A DNA stretch of 64,000 nt from Kitasatospora gansuensis (lineage in GTDB: Bacteria > Actinomycetota > Actinomycetes > Streptomycetales > Streptomycetaceae), in the NCBI RefSeq assembly GCF_014203705.1, contig NZ_JACHJR010000001.1, forward strand, positions 6,448,001 through 6,512,000, read 5' to 3'. Below are positions 16,773-25,130 of this stretch, in pieces. Position numbers and translations under genes: made by a program. Position 1 is the stretch's first letter, and each line of letters opens with the position of its first letter. The notes beneath the pieces were generated by a model, which worked only from the letters and a program-made list of their open reading frames with translations, did no database searches and had not been told where the DNA came from.

Positions 16773-18005
16773 ATGACCGAAATTGACACCCCCTCACCCC
16801 TCAGACAAGACCCGCCGCAGTTCCCGATGGAGCGGAAGTGCCCGTTCCAGCCGCCGGCCGAGTACGCCGTGATGCGTGCCGAGGAGCCGGTCGCCAAGGT
16901 CAGGCTCGCGGTCTCCGGCAAGGAGATGTGGGCGGTCAGCCGGCAGGAGCACGTGCGTCAGGTGCTCACCGACCCGACCATGAGCTCCAACTTCAAGCAC
17001 CCCGGGTACCCGCTTCAGGTGCCGGTGCCGGACGACATCCTGCAGGCCATGGAGCTGCCGCTGGTCGCGATGGACCCGCCGGTGCACGGCAGGCACCGCA
17101 AGGAGATCATCCCGGAGTTCACCCTCAAGCGGATGCAGGCCCTCACCCCGCGCATCCAGAAGATCGTGGACGAGCACGTCGACGCGCTCCTGGCCAAGGG
17201 CGGGCCGGTCGACCTGCTGACCGAACTCGCCATCCCGGTACCGTCGTTGGTGCTGTGCGAGCTGCTCGGCGTACCGGCCGAGGACATCCCGGAGTTCCGC
17301 GACTTCGCCGAGACCACGGTCCGCAGCGACGTCACGCCGCAAGAGGTCGGGATGGCCATCCACCAGATGGACGTCTACCTCGACAAGCTGGTCACCGCCA
17401 AGGAGCAGAACCCCACCGAGGACGACCTGCTCGGGCGGGTCGTGCTCAAGAACACCGAGGAGGGCAACCTCAACCACCGGGAGATCGTCGCGCTGGCCCG
17501 GATGCTCATCTCCGGTGGCTTCGACACCCTCACCAACATGATCGTGCTCGGGGTGGCGGCGCTGCTCGAACACCCCGACCAGCTCGCCCAGATGAAGGCG
17601 GACCCGGAGCTGACCCGGAACGCGATCGAGGAGCTGCTGCGGTTCCTGAGCATCGCCGACTCGGCCCCCTCCCGGGTCGCCACCCAGGACCTGGAGGTCG
17701 GCGGCGTCAAGATCAAGGCGGGCGAGGGCATCATCAACCTGACCGCCTCGGCCAACCGGGACGAGACCGTTTTCGAGAACGCCGACCAGCTGGACATCTT
17801 CCGCGAGATCGGCCTGCACTCCGCGTTCGGGCACGGCGTCCACCAGTGCCCCGGCGCGAGCCTGGTCCGGGTCGAGCTGAAGATCGTCTACGACACCCTC
17901 TTCGCGCGCATCCCCGGGCTGCGGCTCGCGGTGCCGGTGGAGGAGCTCCCGTTCAAGCGCGCCACCCTCATCCAGGGCCTGGACGCACTACCGGTCACCT
18001 GGTGA
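16773..18005 (+). CDS. Cytochrome P450
   Basis: The 410-residue P450 has the I-helix motif ISGGFDTLTN (about 246-255), ELLR for ExxR (about 286-289) and the haem loop FGHGVHQCPG with the axial Cys near 359. It is a soluble class I bacterial P450 with size and motifs like CYP105/CYP107-type oxidases. The substrate is unknown. The ferredoxin gene begins six bases after its stop, giving its likely electron donor. No biosynthetic enzymes adjoin, so a catabolic or tailoring role is equally possible. Confidence 0.95.
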   Translation: MTEIDTPSPLRQDPPQFPMERKCPFQPPAEYAVMRAEEPVAKVRLAVSGKEMWAVSRQEHVRQVLTDPTMSSNFKHPGYPLQVPVPDDILQAMELPLVAMDPPVHGRHRKEIIPEFTLKRMQALTPRIQKIVDEHVDALLAKGGPVDLLTELAIPVPSLVLCELLGVPAEDIPEFRDFAETTVRSDVTPQEVGMAIHQMDVYLDKLVTAKEQNPTEDDLLGRVVLKNTEEGNLNHREIVALARMLISGGFDTLTNMIVLGVAALLEHPDQLAQMKADPELTRNAIEELLRFLSIADSAPSRVATQDLEVGGVKIKAGEGIINLTASANRDETVFENADQLDIFREIGLHSAFGHGVHQCPGASLVRVELKIVYDTLFARIPGLRLAVPVEELPFKRATLIQGLDALPVTW

Positions 18006-18011
18006 GCCACC

Positions 18012-18209
18012 ATGCCCCTTTCGGTCCATCGTGAACGCTGCATTGGATCCGGAACCTGCGTCTACACCGCGCCCGAGGTCTTCGCCCAGGACGAGGACGA
18101 AGGTCTCGTCGTCCTCCTGACGGACGGTACCGACCAGGCGAACGAACGGGCCGTCCGCTCAGCCGTCGAACGCTGCCCCGTCGCGGCGATCTCCCTCGAC
18201 GCGCCCTGA
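18012..18209 (+). CDS. 3Fe-4S ferredoxin partner of the P450
   Basis: The 65-residue protein has the Cys spacing of actinobacterial 3Fe-4S ferredoxins: Cys10 and Cys16 in RCIGSGTC and Cys55 in ERCPVAAISL. It is co-transcribed with the P450 (6-bp gap) and should pass electrons from a ferredoxin reductase encoded elsewhere. The usual second Cys of a 4Fe-4S site is Gly, which fixes the cluster type. Confidence 0.93.
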   Translation: MPLSVHRERCIGSGTCVYTAPEVFAQDEDEGLVVLLTDGTDQANERAVRSAVERCPVAAISLDAP

Positions 18210-18222
18210 CACCTGCTCAGTC

Positions 18223-18259
18223 GCCGGGGTGCTGCGGCCACGCTCCGCAGCACCCCGGC
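18223..18259. terminator. Bidirectional hairpin terminator
   Basis: Perfect 15-bp arms (18223-18237 and 18245-18259) enclose a 7-base loop CCACGCT. It lies between the convergent ferredoxin and membrane-protein genes and ends two bases before the latter's stop codon. Confidence 0.85.
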
Positions 18260-18261
18260 CC

Positions 18262-18792
18262 TTACCCCCGGGCCGCCCGGCGCCGCCGGTGGTACGAGAC
18301 CGTGACGGCCGCGAGCAGCGGGGCCCAGGCGACCTGTGGCAGGTAGACGAAGCCGATCAGGGTGTGGCCGAGCGGCGTCAGGTCGGGGTGCGGGATGCTC
18401 CACCACAGCAGGAACGGGGTCCACAGGCAGGTCAGCAGCACCACCCCGACGGTGGCGGACACCACCGCGGCCCGCTCCGGTACCGCCCGGCCGCCCAGCA
18501 CCGGTATCCAGCGCGGCAGCACCTCACCCCAGGGCCGGACCAGGCCGAGCGTGAGCAGGGCGGCCAGCTCGCTGACCGCACTCAGCGCGATCAGGTACAC
18601 CGCGCCCCAACCCGGCCCCAGCTGACCCTGCGCCGCCAGGTAGCCCTCGTCGGTGTACCCGGCGTGCTGCCCGGCTGCGAGCAGCAGGCGCCAGATCCCG
18701 CACGGCAGGGTGAGCAGCGCGGCGGCGTGGGCGGCCCGGACCGCCCAGCGGGGTGCGGGCGCGGCGGTTCCGGTGAGCTGAGTGGTCGTCAT
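18262..18792 (-). CDS. Unknown four-helix membrane protein
   Basis: The 176-residue protein has about four hydrophobic helices, for example AAHAAALLTLPCGIWRLLLAA and SATVGVVLLTCLWTPFLLWW, and a basic C-terminus (HRRRRAARG). I do not recognise a family motif. The ATG at 18792 (MTTTQLTG) is chosen over an upstream start as the first position giving a normal hydrophilic N-terminus. It converges on the P450 operon. Confidence 0.75.
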   Translation of the reverse strand: MTTTQLTGTAAPAPRWAVRAAHAAALLTLPCGIWRLLLAAGQHAGYTDEGYLAAQGQLGPGWGAVYLIALSAVSELAALLTLGLVRPWGEVLPRWIPVLGGRAVPERAAVVSATVGVVLLTCLWTPFLLWWSIPHPDLTPLGHTLIGFVYLPQVAWAPLLAAVTVSYHRRRRAARG

Positions 18793-18966
18793 GGGCCAAT
18801 CCTTTCCGGCCGGTGCCCACCACCACGTCGCCCCGGAGGAGGGCATCCGGGCCCGCTCCGGACGGACGCCCGCCCCGCTGCCTCACCCGCGCGGGGGAGT
18901 GCCCTCATCCCCGGGCCCGGCCGAAATGCTTTGCCGACGTCCGGTCCGCTCCGGCAGGGTACGGAC

Positions 18967-19785
18967 ATGACAGCCACGGATGACGCACCGCTGCTCGCGG
19001 AAGAAGTACACGCCTACTACGCGCGCGGCGCCGAGGACGGCCGACTGCGCTCGGGCGCCGACCGGTTGGAGTTCTGGCGGACCCAGGACGTGCTTCGCCG
19101 TCTGCTGCCCGCCGCCCCCGCCCGGGTGCTGGACGTCGGCGGCGGCAGCGGGGTGCACGCCGAGTGGCTGGTGGCCGACGGCCACCATGTCCGTCTGGTC
19201 GACCCCGTAGCGCTGCACGTCGAGCAGGCGTCGAAGCTGCCCGGGGTCGAGGCCGTGCTCGGCGACGCGCGCGAGCTGGACGCGGCCGACGGATCGGCCG
19301 ACGTGGTGCTGCTGCTCGGACCGCTCTACCACCTGACGGAGTGTGCGGACCGGGTGCGGGCCCTGGCCGAGGCCCGGCGGGTGGTGCGGCCGGGCGGGCT
19401 GGTGGTGGCCGCGACCATCAACCGGTTCGCCGCGCTGCACGACACCGTCAACCGGGGCTGGTACCTGGACGACCCCGGGCGGCGCCCGCAGGTGGACGGT
19501 GCCAGTACGGACGGCCGGCTCCTGGTGACGGGTGACCGGCCGACCTTCACCACCGCCTACTTCCACCAACCCCACCAGGTCCCGGACGAGTTCGAGGCGG
19601 CCGGGCTGCGGACCACCGGCCAGTACGGCGTCGAGGGGACGGTCTGGCTGATGGGCGCCGTCAACGACTGGCTGGACGACCCGGAGCGGCGGGCCACCGT
19701 GCTCGACGTGCTGCGCCGCACCGAGTCGGAGCCCTCGCTGCTCGGCGCGAGCGGGCACCTGCTGACGGCGGGTCGGAGGTCTTAG
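18967..19785 (+). CDS. SAM-dependent class I methyltransferase
   Basis: The 272 residues have motif I as VLDVGGGSGVHAEWL (about 57-71), the acidic residue at the end of beta-2 in VRLVDPV, and motif IV/post-I DVVLLLGPLYHL. It belongs to the Methyltransf_11/25 group; the acceptor is unknown. The stop codon TAG at 19783-19785 is made of the TA target and first G of the MITE that follows; the sequence without the insert would also read TAG, so the protein end is unchanged. Confidence 0.9.
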   Translation: MTATDDAPLLAEEVHAYYARGAEDGRLRSGADRLEFWRTQDVLRRLLPAAPARVLDVGGGSGVHAEWLVADGHHVRLVDPVALHVEQASKLPGVEAVLGDARELDAADGSADVVLLLGPLYHLTECADRVRALAEARRVVRPGGLVVAATINRFAALHDTVNRGWYLDDPGRRPQVDGASTDGRLLVTGDRPTFTTAYFHQPHQVPDEFEAAGLRTTGQYGVEGTVWLMGAVNDWLDDPERRATVLDVLRRTESEPSLLGASGHLLTAGRRS

Positions 19786-19946
19786 GGGCTGTCTCCCGAT
19801 TCCCGCCGGGCTCGCGGTGTTGGAGTGCGCACCTCGCCGGCTTCTCGTCGGTCGCCGATGCGCTGCATCAGGCTCCCTCCTCGGCGCCGCCGAGGCACGC
19901 ACTCCAACACCGCGAGCTGATCCGACGCGAATCGGGAGACAGCCCC
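19785..19946. mobile_element. 162-bp MITE with 18-bp perfect terminal inverted repeats
   Basis: The ends GGGGCTGTCTCCCGATTC (19785-19802) and its exact reverse complement (19929-19946) are perfect 18-bp inverted repeats. An inner pair, CTCGCGGTGTTGGAGTGCG (19811-19829) and 19898-19916, is also perfect over 19 bp. TA flanks both sides (19783-19784 and 19947-19948), consistent with a 2-bp target duplication like those of IS630/Tc1 or some IS5-group elements. There is no coding capacity, so it would be mobilised in trans. Its strong hairpin may now act as the methyltransferase gene's terminator. Confidence 0.85.
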
Positions 19947-20023
19947 TAGAGGCAGGTCGCACCCGTCCGGTCACGGTTACCTGCCAGAATGCGGGGCGGA
20001 ACTCAAGCTGACTCCAGGAGAAG

Positions 20024-22381
20024 GTGACCGGCTTCGTGACCATGCCAGTCGAACGGAAGATCGCCGAAGAGCTGGGCGTACGGGAGGGGCAGGTGAGGTC
20101 CGCCGTCGAGCTGCTCGACGGCGGCGCCACCGTGCCCTTCATCGCGCGCTACCGCAAGGAGGTCACCGGCGAGCTCGACGACACCCAGCTGCGCACGCTC
20201 GAGGAGCGGCTGCGCTACCTGCGGGAGCTGGAGGAGCGGCGGGCCGCCGTGCTGGAGTCGATCGAGAGTCAGGGCAAGCTGGACGACGTCCTGCGCGCGC
20301 AGATCCTGGCCGCCGACTCCAAGGCCCGGCTGGAGGACATCTACCTCCCGTACAAGCCCAAGCGGCGGACCAAGGCGCAGATCGCCCGCGAGGCCGGTCT
20401 CGAGCCGCTCGCCGACACCCTGCTCGCCGACCCGTCCCAGGACCCGGCCGCGCTCGCGGCGGGCTACCTGAACGAGTCGGTGGCCGACGCCACCGCGGCG
20501 CTGGACGGTGCCAGGTCGATCCTGGTCGAGCGGTTCGGCGAGGACGCCGACCTGGTCGGCACGCTGCGCGAGCGGATGTGGACCCGGGGCCGGCTGGTCG
20601 CCACCGTCCGGGACGGCAAGGAGCAGGACGGCGCCAAGTTCGCCGACTACTTCGACTTCGCCGAGCCGTACGGCAAGCTCCCCTCGCACCGCATCCTGGC
20701 GATGCTGCGCGGCGAGAAGGAGGAGGTGCTCGACCTCGAGCTCTCGCCGTACGAGGGCGCCGAGGGCGACCTGCCCGGCGCCAACGACTACGAGCAGCGG
20801 ATCTCCGCGAAGTTCGGCATCGCCGACCGGGGCCGTCCGGCCGACAAGTGGCTCGGCGACACCGTCCGGTGGGCCTGGCGGACCAGGATCCTGGTCCGGC
20901 TCGGCATCGACCTGCGCACCCGGCTGCGGCAGGAGGCCGAGGACGAGGCGGTGCGGGTCTTCGCCGCGAACCTGCGCGACCTGCTGCTGGCCGCGCCGGC
21001 CGGCACCCGCGCCACCATGGGCCTGGACCCGGGCTTCCGGACCGGCGTCAAGGTCGCGGTGGTGGACGCCACCGGCAAGGTGCTCGGGTACGACACCATC
21101 TACCCGCACCAGCCCGCCAACAAGTGGGACGCCTCGATCGCCACGCTGGCCGCGCTGGCCGAGCAGCACGACGTCGAGCTGATCGCGATCGGCAACGGCA
21201 CGGCCTCCCGGGAGACCGACAAGCTGGCCGAGGACCTGATCAAGCGTCACCCCGAGCTCAAGCTCACCAAGGCGATGGTCTCCGAGGCGGGCGCCTCGGT
21301 GTACTCCGCCTCGGCCTTCGCCTCGCAGGAGCTGCCGGACCTGAACGTCTCGATCCGGGGCGCGGTCTCGATCGCCCGGCGGCTCCAGGACCCGCTGGCC
21401 GAGCTGGTGAAGATCGACCCCAAGTCGATCGGCGTCGGCCAGTACCAGCACGACCTGAGCGAGCTGAAGCTCTCCCGGTCGCTGGACGCGGTGGTCGAGG
21501 ACTGCGTCAACGCGGTCGGCGTGGACGTCAACACCGCCTCCGCGCCGCTGCTCACCCGGGTCTCCGGGGTCACCGGCACGCTGGCCGACAACATCGTGGC
21601 GCACCGCGACGCGAACGGCCCGTTCCGGACCCGACGGGCGCTCAAGGACGTGGCGCGGCTCGGCCCGAAGGCTTTCGAGCAGTGCGCGGGCTTCCTGCGG
21701 GTCCCCGGTGGTGACGACCCGTTGGACGCCTCCGGTGTGCACCCCGAGGCGTACCCCGTGGTGCGCCGCATCCTCGCCGCGACCGGCGGCGACCTGCGGT
21801 CGCTGATCGGCAACGGGGCGGCACTGCGGGCGCTGCGGCCGGCCGACTTCGCCGACGAGACCTTCGGCGTGCCGACCGTCACCGACATCCTCGGCGAGCT
21901 GGACAAGCCGGGCCGCGACCCGCGTCCCGCGTTCCGTACCGCGACCTTCAAGGAGGGCGTCGACAAGATCGGCGACCTGGCGGTGGGCATGGTGCTGGAG
22001 GGCGTGGTCACCAATGTCGCGGCCTTCGGCGCCTTCGTGGACGTGGGCGTCCACCAGGACGGCCTGGTGCACGTCTCGGCGCTGTCGAAGAACTTCGTCA
22101 AGGACCCGCGCGAGGTGGTCAAGCCGGGCGACATCGTCAAGGTCCGGGTGGTCACGGTGGACGTGCCGCGCAAGCGGATCGGGCTGACGCTGCGGCTGGA
22201 CGACGAGGTCGGCCAGGCGGCGCCGCGCGAGCGTGACCGGGACCGCGAGCAGAACCGCGACCGTGGCCGCGGAGGCTCGAAGCCGCCCCGGCAGGACCGC
22301 AGGAACGCCCCCGCCCCGGCCCCCGCGGCCAACAGTGCGATGGCGGACGCCCTGCGCCGGGCCGGTCTGACCGGCAAGTAG
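20024..22381 (+). CDS. tex: Tex-family RNA-binding transcription accessory protein
   Basis: The 785-residue protein has the full Tex architecture: N-terminal helical domain with TVPFIARYRKEVTGELDD, a YqgF-like RNase H-fold domain (GLDPGFRTGVKVAVVD), a helix-hairpin-helix region (FRTRRALKDVARLGPKAFEQCAGFLR) and a C-terminal S1 domain (GVVTNVAAFGAFVDVGVHQDGLVHVS). An Arg/Asp-rich tail follows S1. Tex binds RNA polymerase or ribosomes and influences transcription and stress tolerance. The GTG at 20024 follows GGAGAAG closely; GTG 20036 and ATG 20042 are alternatives. Confidence 0.95.
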   Translation: MTGFVTMPVERKIAEELGVREGQVRSAVELLDGGATVPFIARYRKEVTGELDDTQLRTLEERLRYLRELEERRAAVLESIESQGKLDDVLRAQILAADSKARLEDIYLPYKPKRRTKAQIAREAGLEPLADTLLADPSQDPAALAAGYLNESVADATAALDGARSILVERFGEDADLVGTLRERMWTRGRLVATVRDGKEQDGAKFADYFDFAEPYGKLPSHRILAMLRGEKEEVLDLELSPYEGAEGDLPGANDYEQRISAKFGIADRGRPADKWLGDTVRWAWRTRILVRLGIDLRTRLRQEAEDEAVRVFAANLRDLLLAAPAGTRATMGLDPGFRTGVKVAVVDATGKVLGYDTIYPHQPANKWDASIATLAALAEQHDVELIAIGNGTASRETDKLAEDLIKRHPELKLTKAMVSEAGASVYSASAFASQELPDLNVSIRGAVSIARRLQDPLAELVKIDPKSIGVGQYQHDLSELKLSRSLDAVVEDCVNAVGVDVNTASAPLLTRVSGVTGTLADNIVAHRDANGPFRTRRALKDVARLGPKAFEQCAGFLRVPGGDDPLDASGVHPEAYPVVRRILAATGGDLRSLIGNGAALRALRPADFADETFGVPTVTDILGELDKPGRDPRPAFRTATFKEGVDKIGDLAVGMVLEGVVTNVAAFGAFVDVGVHQDGLVHVSALSKNFVKDPREVVKPGDIVKVRVVTVDVPRKRIGLTLRLDDEVGQAAPRERDRDREQNRDRGRGGSKPPRQDRRNAPAPAPAANSAMADALRRAGLTGK

Positions 22382-22389
22382 CGGCGCAC

Positions 22390-22433
22390 CGGGCCCGGCC
22401 CACCTCCCTTGATCGGGTGGTGGGCCGGGCCCG
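22390..22433. terminator. Hairpin terminator between tex and the Nudix gene
   Basis: Perfect 15-bp GC-rich arms (22390-22404 and 22419-22433) are followed by TTT in the tex direction. It lies between convergent genes. Confidence 0.88.
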
Positions 22434-22453
22434 TTTCCAGTGCCGTAGCGGGG

Positions 22454-23020
22454 CTAGCGGCCCCGGCGGGACTCGACCGCGAGGGCGACCAGTTCGCGCC
22501 ACCAGGTCTCGCGGTGGTGGGTGAGCAGGCGCTGGGCCTCGGCCGGGTCCATCGCGCGGACCTCGACCACCTGTTCGCCGTCGTCCGGGTTGCTCGGCTC
22601 GGAGTCCACGGTGACCTCGGCCCAGCCCCAGAGCCAGGCCTTCTCGGGGTGCGGCTGCCAGGGGCGGTACGGCACCGGGTGGTCCGTCACGCAGCGGTGG
22701 GCGCCGAGCCAGACCGGCTCGCCGAGCAGCCGGGCGCCGGCCTCCTCGCGGAGTTCGCGGGCCAGGCAGCTCTCGATGCTCTCGGCCGCCTCCCGGGTGC
22801 CGCCGGGCAGGAACCAGTGCCCCCGGGCGTCCCGGCAGAGCACCACCTGATCACCGGAGAAGCCCACCAGGTGGATGTTGGTGATGAGTTCGTCGGGCGG
22901 CAGCACCGCCGAGAACTGTGCGTCGATGCCGCCCCAGGCCCAGCGCTGGGGCGCGTGCAACTGCGGGAACCGGGCCGCCAGGTCCGCGAGTTCCCGTGCT
23001 CTGTCCGAGGTGTCCGTCAT
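22454..23020 (-). CDS. Nudix hydrolase
   Basis: The 188-residue protein has a complete Nudix box, from GGTREAAESIESCLA to RELREEAG near residues 73-95, matching Gx5Ex7REUxEExGU. It hydrolyses a nucleoside-diphosphate-linked substrate that cannot be specified from sequence. An N-terminal extension (about 45 residues) and a C-terminal helical tail flank the fold. The divergent XRE regulator gene starts 79 bp away. Confidence 0.92.
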   Translation of the reverse strand: MTDTSDRARELADLAARFPQLHAPQRWAWGGIDAQFSAVLPPDELITNIHLVGFSGDQVVLCRDARGHWFLPGGTREAAESIESCLARELREEAGARLLGEPVWLGAHRCVTDHPVPYRPWQPHPEKAWLWGWAEVTVDSEPSNPDDGEQVVEVRAMDPAEAQRLLTHHRETWWRELVALAVESRRGR

Positions 23021-23063
23021 TCACAGATGGTAGTCCAGCCGGGGTGGGGTGTGTAAAGGACCC

Positions 23064-23099
23064 TTGACTCACCGTCACGGCCGACCCTACCTTTCTGGG
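23064..23099 (+). promoter_or_regulatory. Sigma-70-like promoter for leaderless XRE gene
   Basis: TTGACT (23064-23069), an 18-bp spacer and TACCTT (23088-23093) precede the GTG at 23100 by six bases. Transcription would start at or next to the start codon. Confidence 0.6.
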
Positions 23100-23303
23100 G
23101 TGCGCAACAGCCTGCGTGAACTGCGCTCCCAACGTGGCCTTTCCCAGGGGGAGTTGGCGGATCTCCTCGGGGTCTCCCGGCAGACGGTGAACGCGATCGA
23201 GACCGGCCGGTACAACCCGGCGCTGCCGCTGGCGATCGGTATCGCCCGGTTCTTCCGGCGGCCGGTCGAGGAGATCTTCCAGCTCGACGACCCGGCCGCC
23301 TGA
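23100..23303 (+). CDS. Small XRE-family (Cro/C1-type) helix-turn-helix regulator
   Basis: The 67-residue protein is almost entirely an HTH_3 domain: NSLRELRSQRGLSQGELADLLGVSRQTVNAIETGRYNPALPLAIGIARFF, ending in EEIFQLDD. This matches the compact regulators often paired with a small membrane protein; no such partner is adjacent. The GTG start at 23100 is chosen by family length and the promoter directly before it. Confidence 0.92.
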   Translation: MRNSLRELRSQRGLSQGELADLLGVSRQTVNAIETGRYNPALPLAIGIARFFRRPVEEIFQLDDPAA

Positions 23304-23362
23304 CCGTTTCGGCCGCCCGACGTAGGGTGGGCCCCGCCGCACCTGCGAACGGAGCCCCACCG

Positions 23363-24178
23363 ATGTCCCGGATCCTCTACGTCACCGACCTCACCTACCC
23401 GGCCAGGGGCCGCCGCTACTGCGACGAGGACATCGCCCTGTCGGCCGCGCTGCGCGGCTCCTTCGAGCTGGCGCTCTGCCACCCGCTGGACGCGGCCGCC
23501 CTGATGGACGGCTTCGACCTGACGGTGGTCCGCAACAGCGGCCCGGTGCTGCACTACCAGGAGAGCTACGACGCCTTCCGGGCCCGGGCGCTGGCGAGCG
23601 GCACCCGGGTCTTCAATCCGCTGCACGGCCGGGGCGACATGGCGGGCAAGCAGTACCTGCTCGACCTGACCGCCGCGGGCCACCCGGTGATACCGACCGT
23701 GGCGGACCGCGCCGACCTCGGCCTGCTGCCAGAGGTCGCCGAGTACGTCACCAAGCCGAAGCTCGGCGCCGACTCGATCGGCCTCGCCGTACTCCCGGCC
23801 GCCGCCCTGGCGGAGCTGGAGCTCGACGGTTCGACCCTGCTCCAGCCCCGGATCGACTTCCGGTACGAGGTGTCCTTCTACTTCGTCGGCCGGGCGTTCC
23901 AGTACGCGCTGTACGCCCCGGACCCGGCCGTCCGCTGGCAGTTGGAGCCGTACCAGCCGACCGCCGCCGACCTGGCGTTCGCCCAGGGCTTCGTGGACTG
24001 GAACTCGCTGGACCACGGCGTGCAGCGGGTGGACGCCTGCCGGACGGCCGAAGGCGGCCTGCTGCTGGTCGAGTTGGAGGACCTCAACCCCTATCTCTCG
24101 CTCGACCTGGTGGACGGGCCGACCCGGGACGGCTTCGTCCGCGCGATGGCCGCCTCGATGAGCGACCTGCTGGGCTGA
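23363..24178 (+). CDS. ATP-grasp-like (RimK-type) protein
   Basis: The 271 residues look like an ATP-grasp ligase: a Rossmann-like start (MSRILYVTDLTYPARGRRYCDEDIA), a nucleotide-binding Lys region GDMAGKQYLLDLTAAGHPVIPT, KPKLGADSIGL for the second conserved Lys/Gly loop, and an acidic metal-binding end LLLVELEDLNPYLSL. These enzymes join a carboxylate to an amine through acyl-phosphate. Substrates are unknown and no peptide precursor gene is beside it. GGAG lies nine bases before ATG 23363. Confidence 0.7.
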   Translation: MSRILYVTDLTYPARGRRYCDEDIALSAALRGSFELALCHPLDAAALMDGFDLTVVRNSGPVLHYQESYDAFRARALASGTRVFNPLHGRGDMAGKQYLLDLTAAGHPVIPTVADRADLGLLPEVAEYVTKPKLGADSIGLAVLPAAALAELELDGSTLLQPRIDFRYEVSFYFVGRAFQYALYAPDPAVRWQLEPYQPTAADLAFAQGFVDWNSLDHGVQRVDACRTAEGGLLLVELEDLNPYLSLDLVDGPTRDGFVRAMAASMSDLLG

Positions 24179-24204
24179 CGCGGTCTCAGTCCTCGGGGTG
24201 GCTC

Positions 24205-24627
24205 TCAGCCCTCGGGGTGGGCGAGCCGGCCGAGCAGTTCGACCACCGTGGCGCGGGGGACCGGGCTGAAGAACTCCGTGTCCACCTGCTCGACCGCGCT
24301 GATCGCCCGGGGGGCCAGCTCGGCCCCCGCCGCGGTCACCCGGAGTCGCCGGGCCCGGCTGTCGGCCGGGTCCACCTCGCGCTCGACCAGGCCCTTGGCC
24401 TCCAGGGTGCGCACCACCTGCGAGGTCATCTTCACGTCGGTGCCGGCCTGCCGGGCCAGCGCCTGCTGACTGGGGTGCTCACCCTGCCCGTTCAGCCACC
24501 AGGTGCAGGCGAGCAGCACGAACTGCACATGCGTCAGATCGAGCGGCGTCAGCGCCGTGGCGATGCCGCGCTGCCAGCGCAGGGTGGCGTGCCAGAGCAG
24601 GAACCCGGGGCTCTCGCCCGGCTGCAC
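24205..24627 (-). CDS. MarR-family regulator, second gene of a two-gene operon
   Basis: The 140-residue protein has PSQQALARQAGTDVKMTSQVVRTLEAKGLVEREVDPADSRARRLRVTAAG, the MarR winged helix. It follows the SRPBCC gene by five bases and is probably cotranscribed and autoregulated from the dyad at 25071-25092. The stop codon lies in the second copy of an 18-bp imperfect tandem duplication (about 24186-24223), whose copies share TCAG-CCTCGGGGTGG. Confidence 0.9.
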   Translation of the reverse strand: MQPGESPGFLLWHATLRWQRGIATALTPLDLTHVQFVLLACTWWLNGQGEHPSQQALARQAGTDVKMTSQVVRTLEAKGLVEREVDPADSRARRLRVTAAGAELAPRAISAVEQVDTEFFSPVPRATVVELLGRLAHPEG

Positions 24628-24632
24628 GGCCG

Positions 24633-25052
24633 TCAGCCCCGGGCCGCGTGCGCGACCAGCGCGGCCATCGTGTCGGGCCAGTCGGCGGTGATGCCGGGGC
24701 CGATCTCCGGGCCGACCTGGTCGGCGCCCTCGCCGCTGATCTCCATCCGGTAGACCACCTCGGTGCGCCCGGGGCCGAGCGGCACGAGCCGGTGGGTGGT
24801 GCGCAGCACCAGCCCGCCGAACCTGGCCTCGTCGGTGAAGTGCTCACCCTCGCCGAGCTCGACCACGGTCAGCTCGATCGGGTCCTCTCCGGGCGGGGTC
24901 ATGGCGATGCCGGCGCCCACCGCGAACGGGCCCCGGAAGTCGATCTTCTCGATCTCGGCGTTCCACTCGCCCCAGCCGTCCACGTCGGCCCAGAGCCGCC
25001 AGATCGCCTCGGGGGCGGCGGCGGTCTCGATGCTGTGCTGGTACGTCCACAT
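24633..25052 (-). CDS. SRPBCC/START-fold protein
   Basis: The 139-residue protein is a Bet v1-like ligand-binding fold: YQHSIETAAAPEAIWRLWADVDGWGEWNAEIEKIDFRGPF at the start and a long C-terminal helix (DWPDTMAALVAHAARG). It may bind a hydrophobic ligand or act as a small cyclase-like enzyme. The ATG at 25052 is preceded by GGAGG seven bases away. It is the first gene of an operon with MarR. Confidence 0.88.
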   Translation of the reverse strand: MWTYQHSIETAAAPEAIWRLWADVDGWGEWNAEIEKIDFRGPFAVGAGIAMTPPGEDPIELTVVELGEGEHFTDEARFGGLVLRTTHRLVPLGPGRTEVVYRMEISGEGADQVGPEIGPGITADWPDTMAALVAHAARG

Positions 25053-25070
25053 GGCGGCCTCCACGGCTTT

Positions 25071-25092
25071 GATTGTCTATGCGAAGACTATC
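25071..25092. promoter_or_regulatory. Inverted repeat upstream of SRPBCC-marR operon
   Basis: GATTGTCT-N6-AGACTATC pairs at seven of eight positions and lies 18 bases before the SRPBCC start codon. The AT-rich composition against a GC-rich background marks it as promoter/operator. Confidence 0.55.
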
Positions 25093-25130
25093 TGCGCGGA
25101 GAGTATTAGTCCAGGGGAAGCCCCCGCCGG

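Noticed and set aside
16773..18209. Natural-product biosynthetic cluster around the P450
   Set aside because: No synthase, ligase or transporter genes adjoin; only a regulator and ferredoxin.
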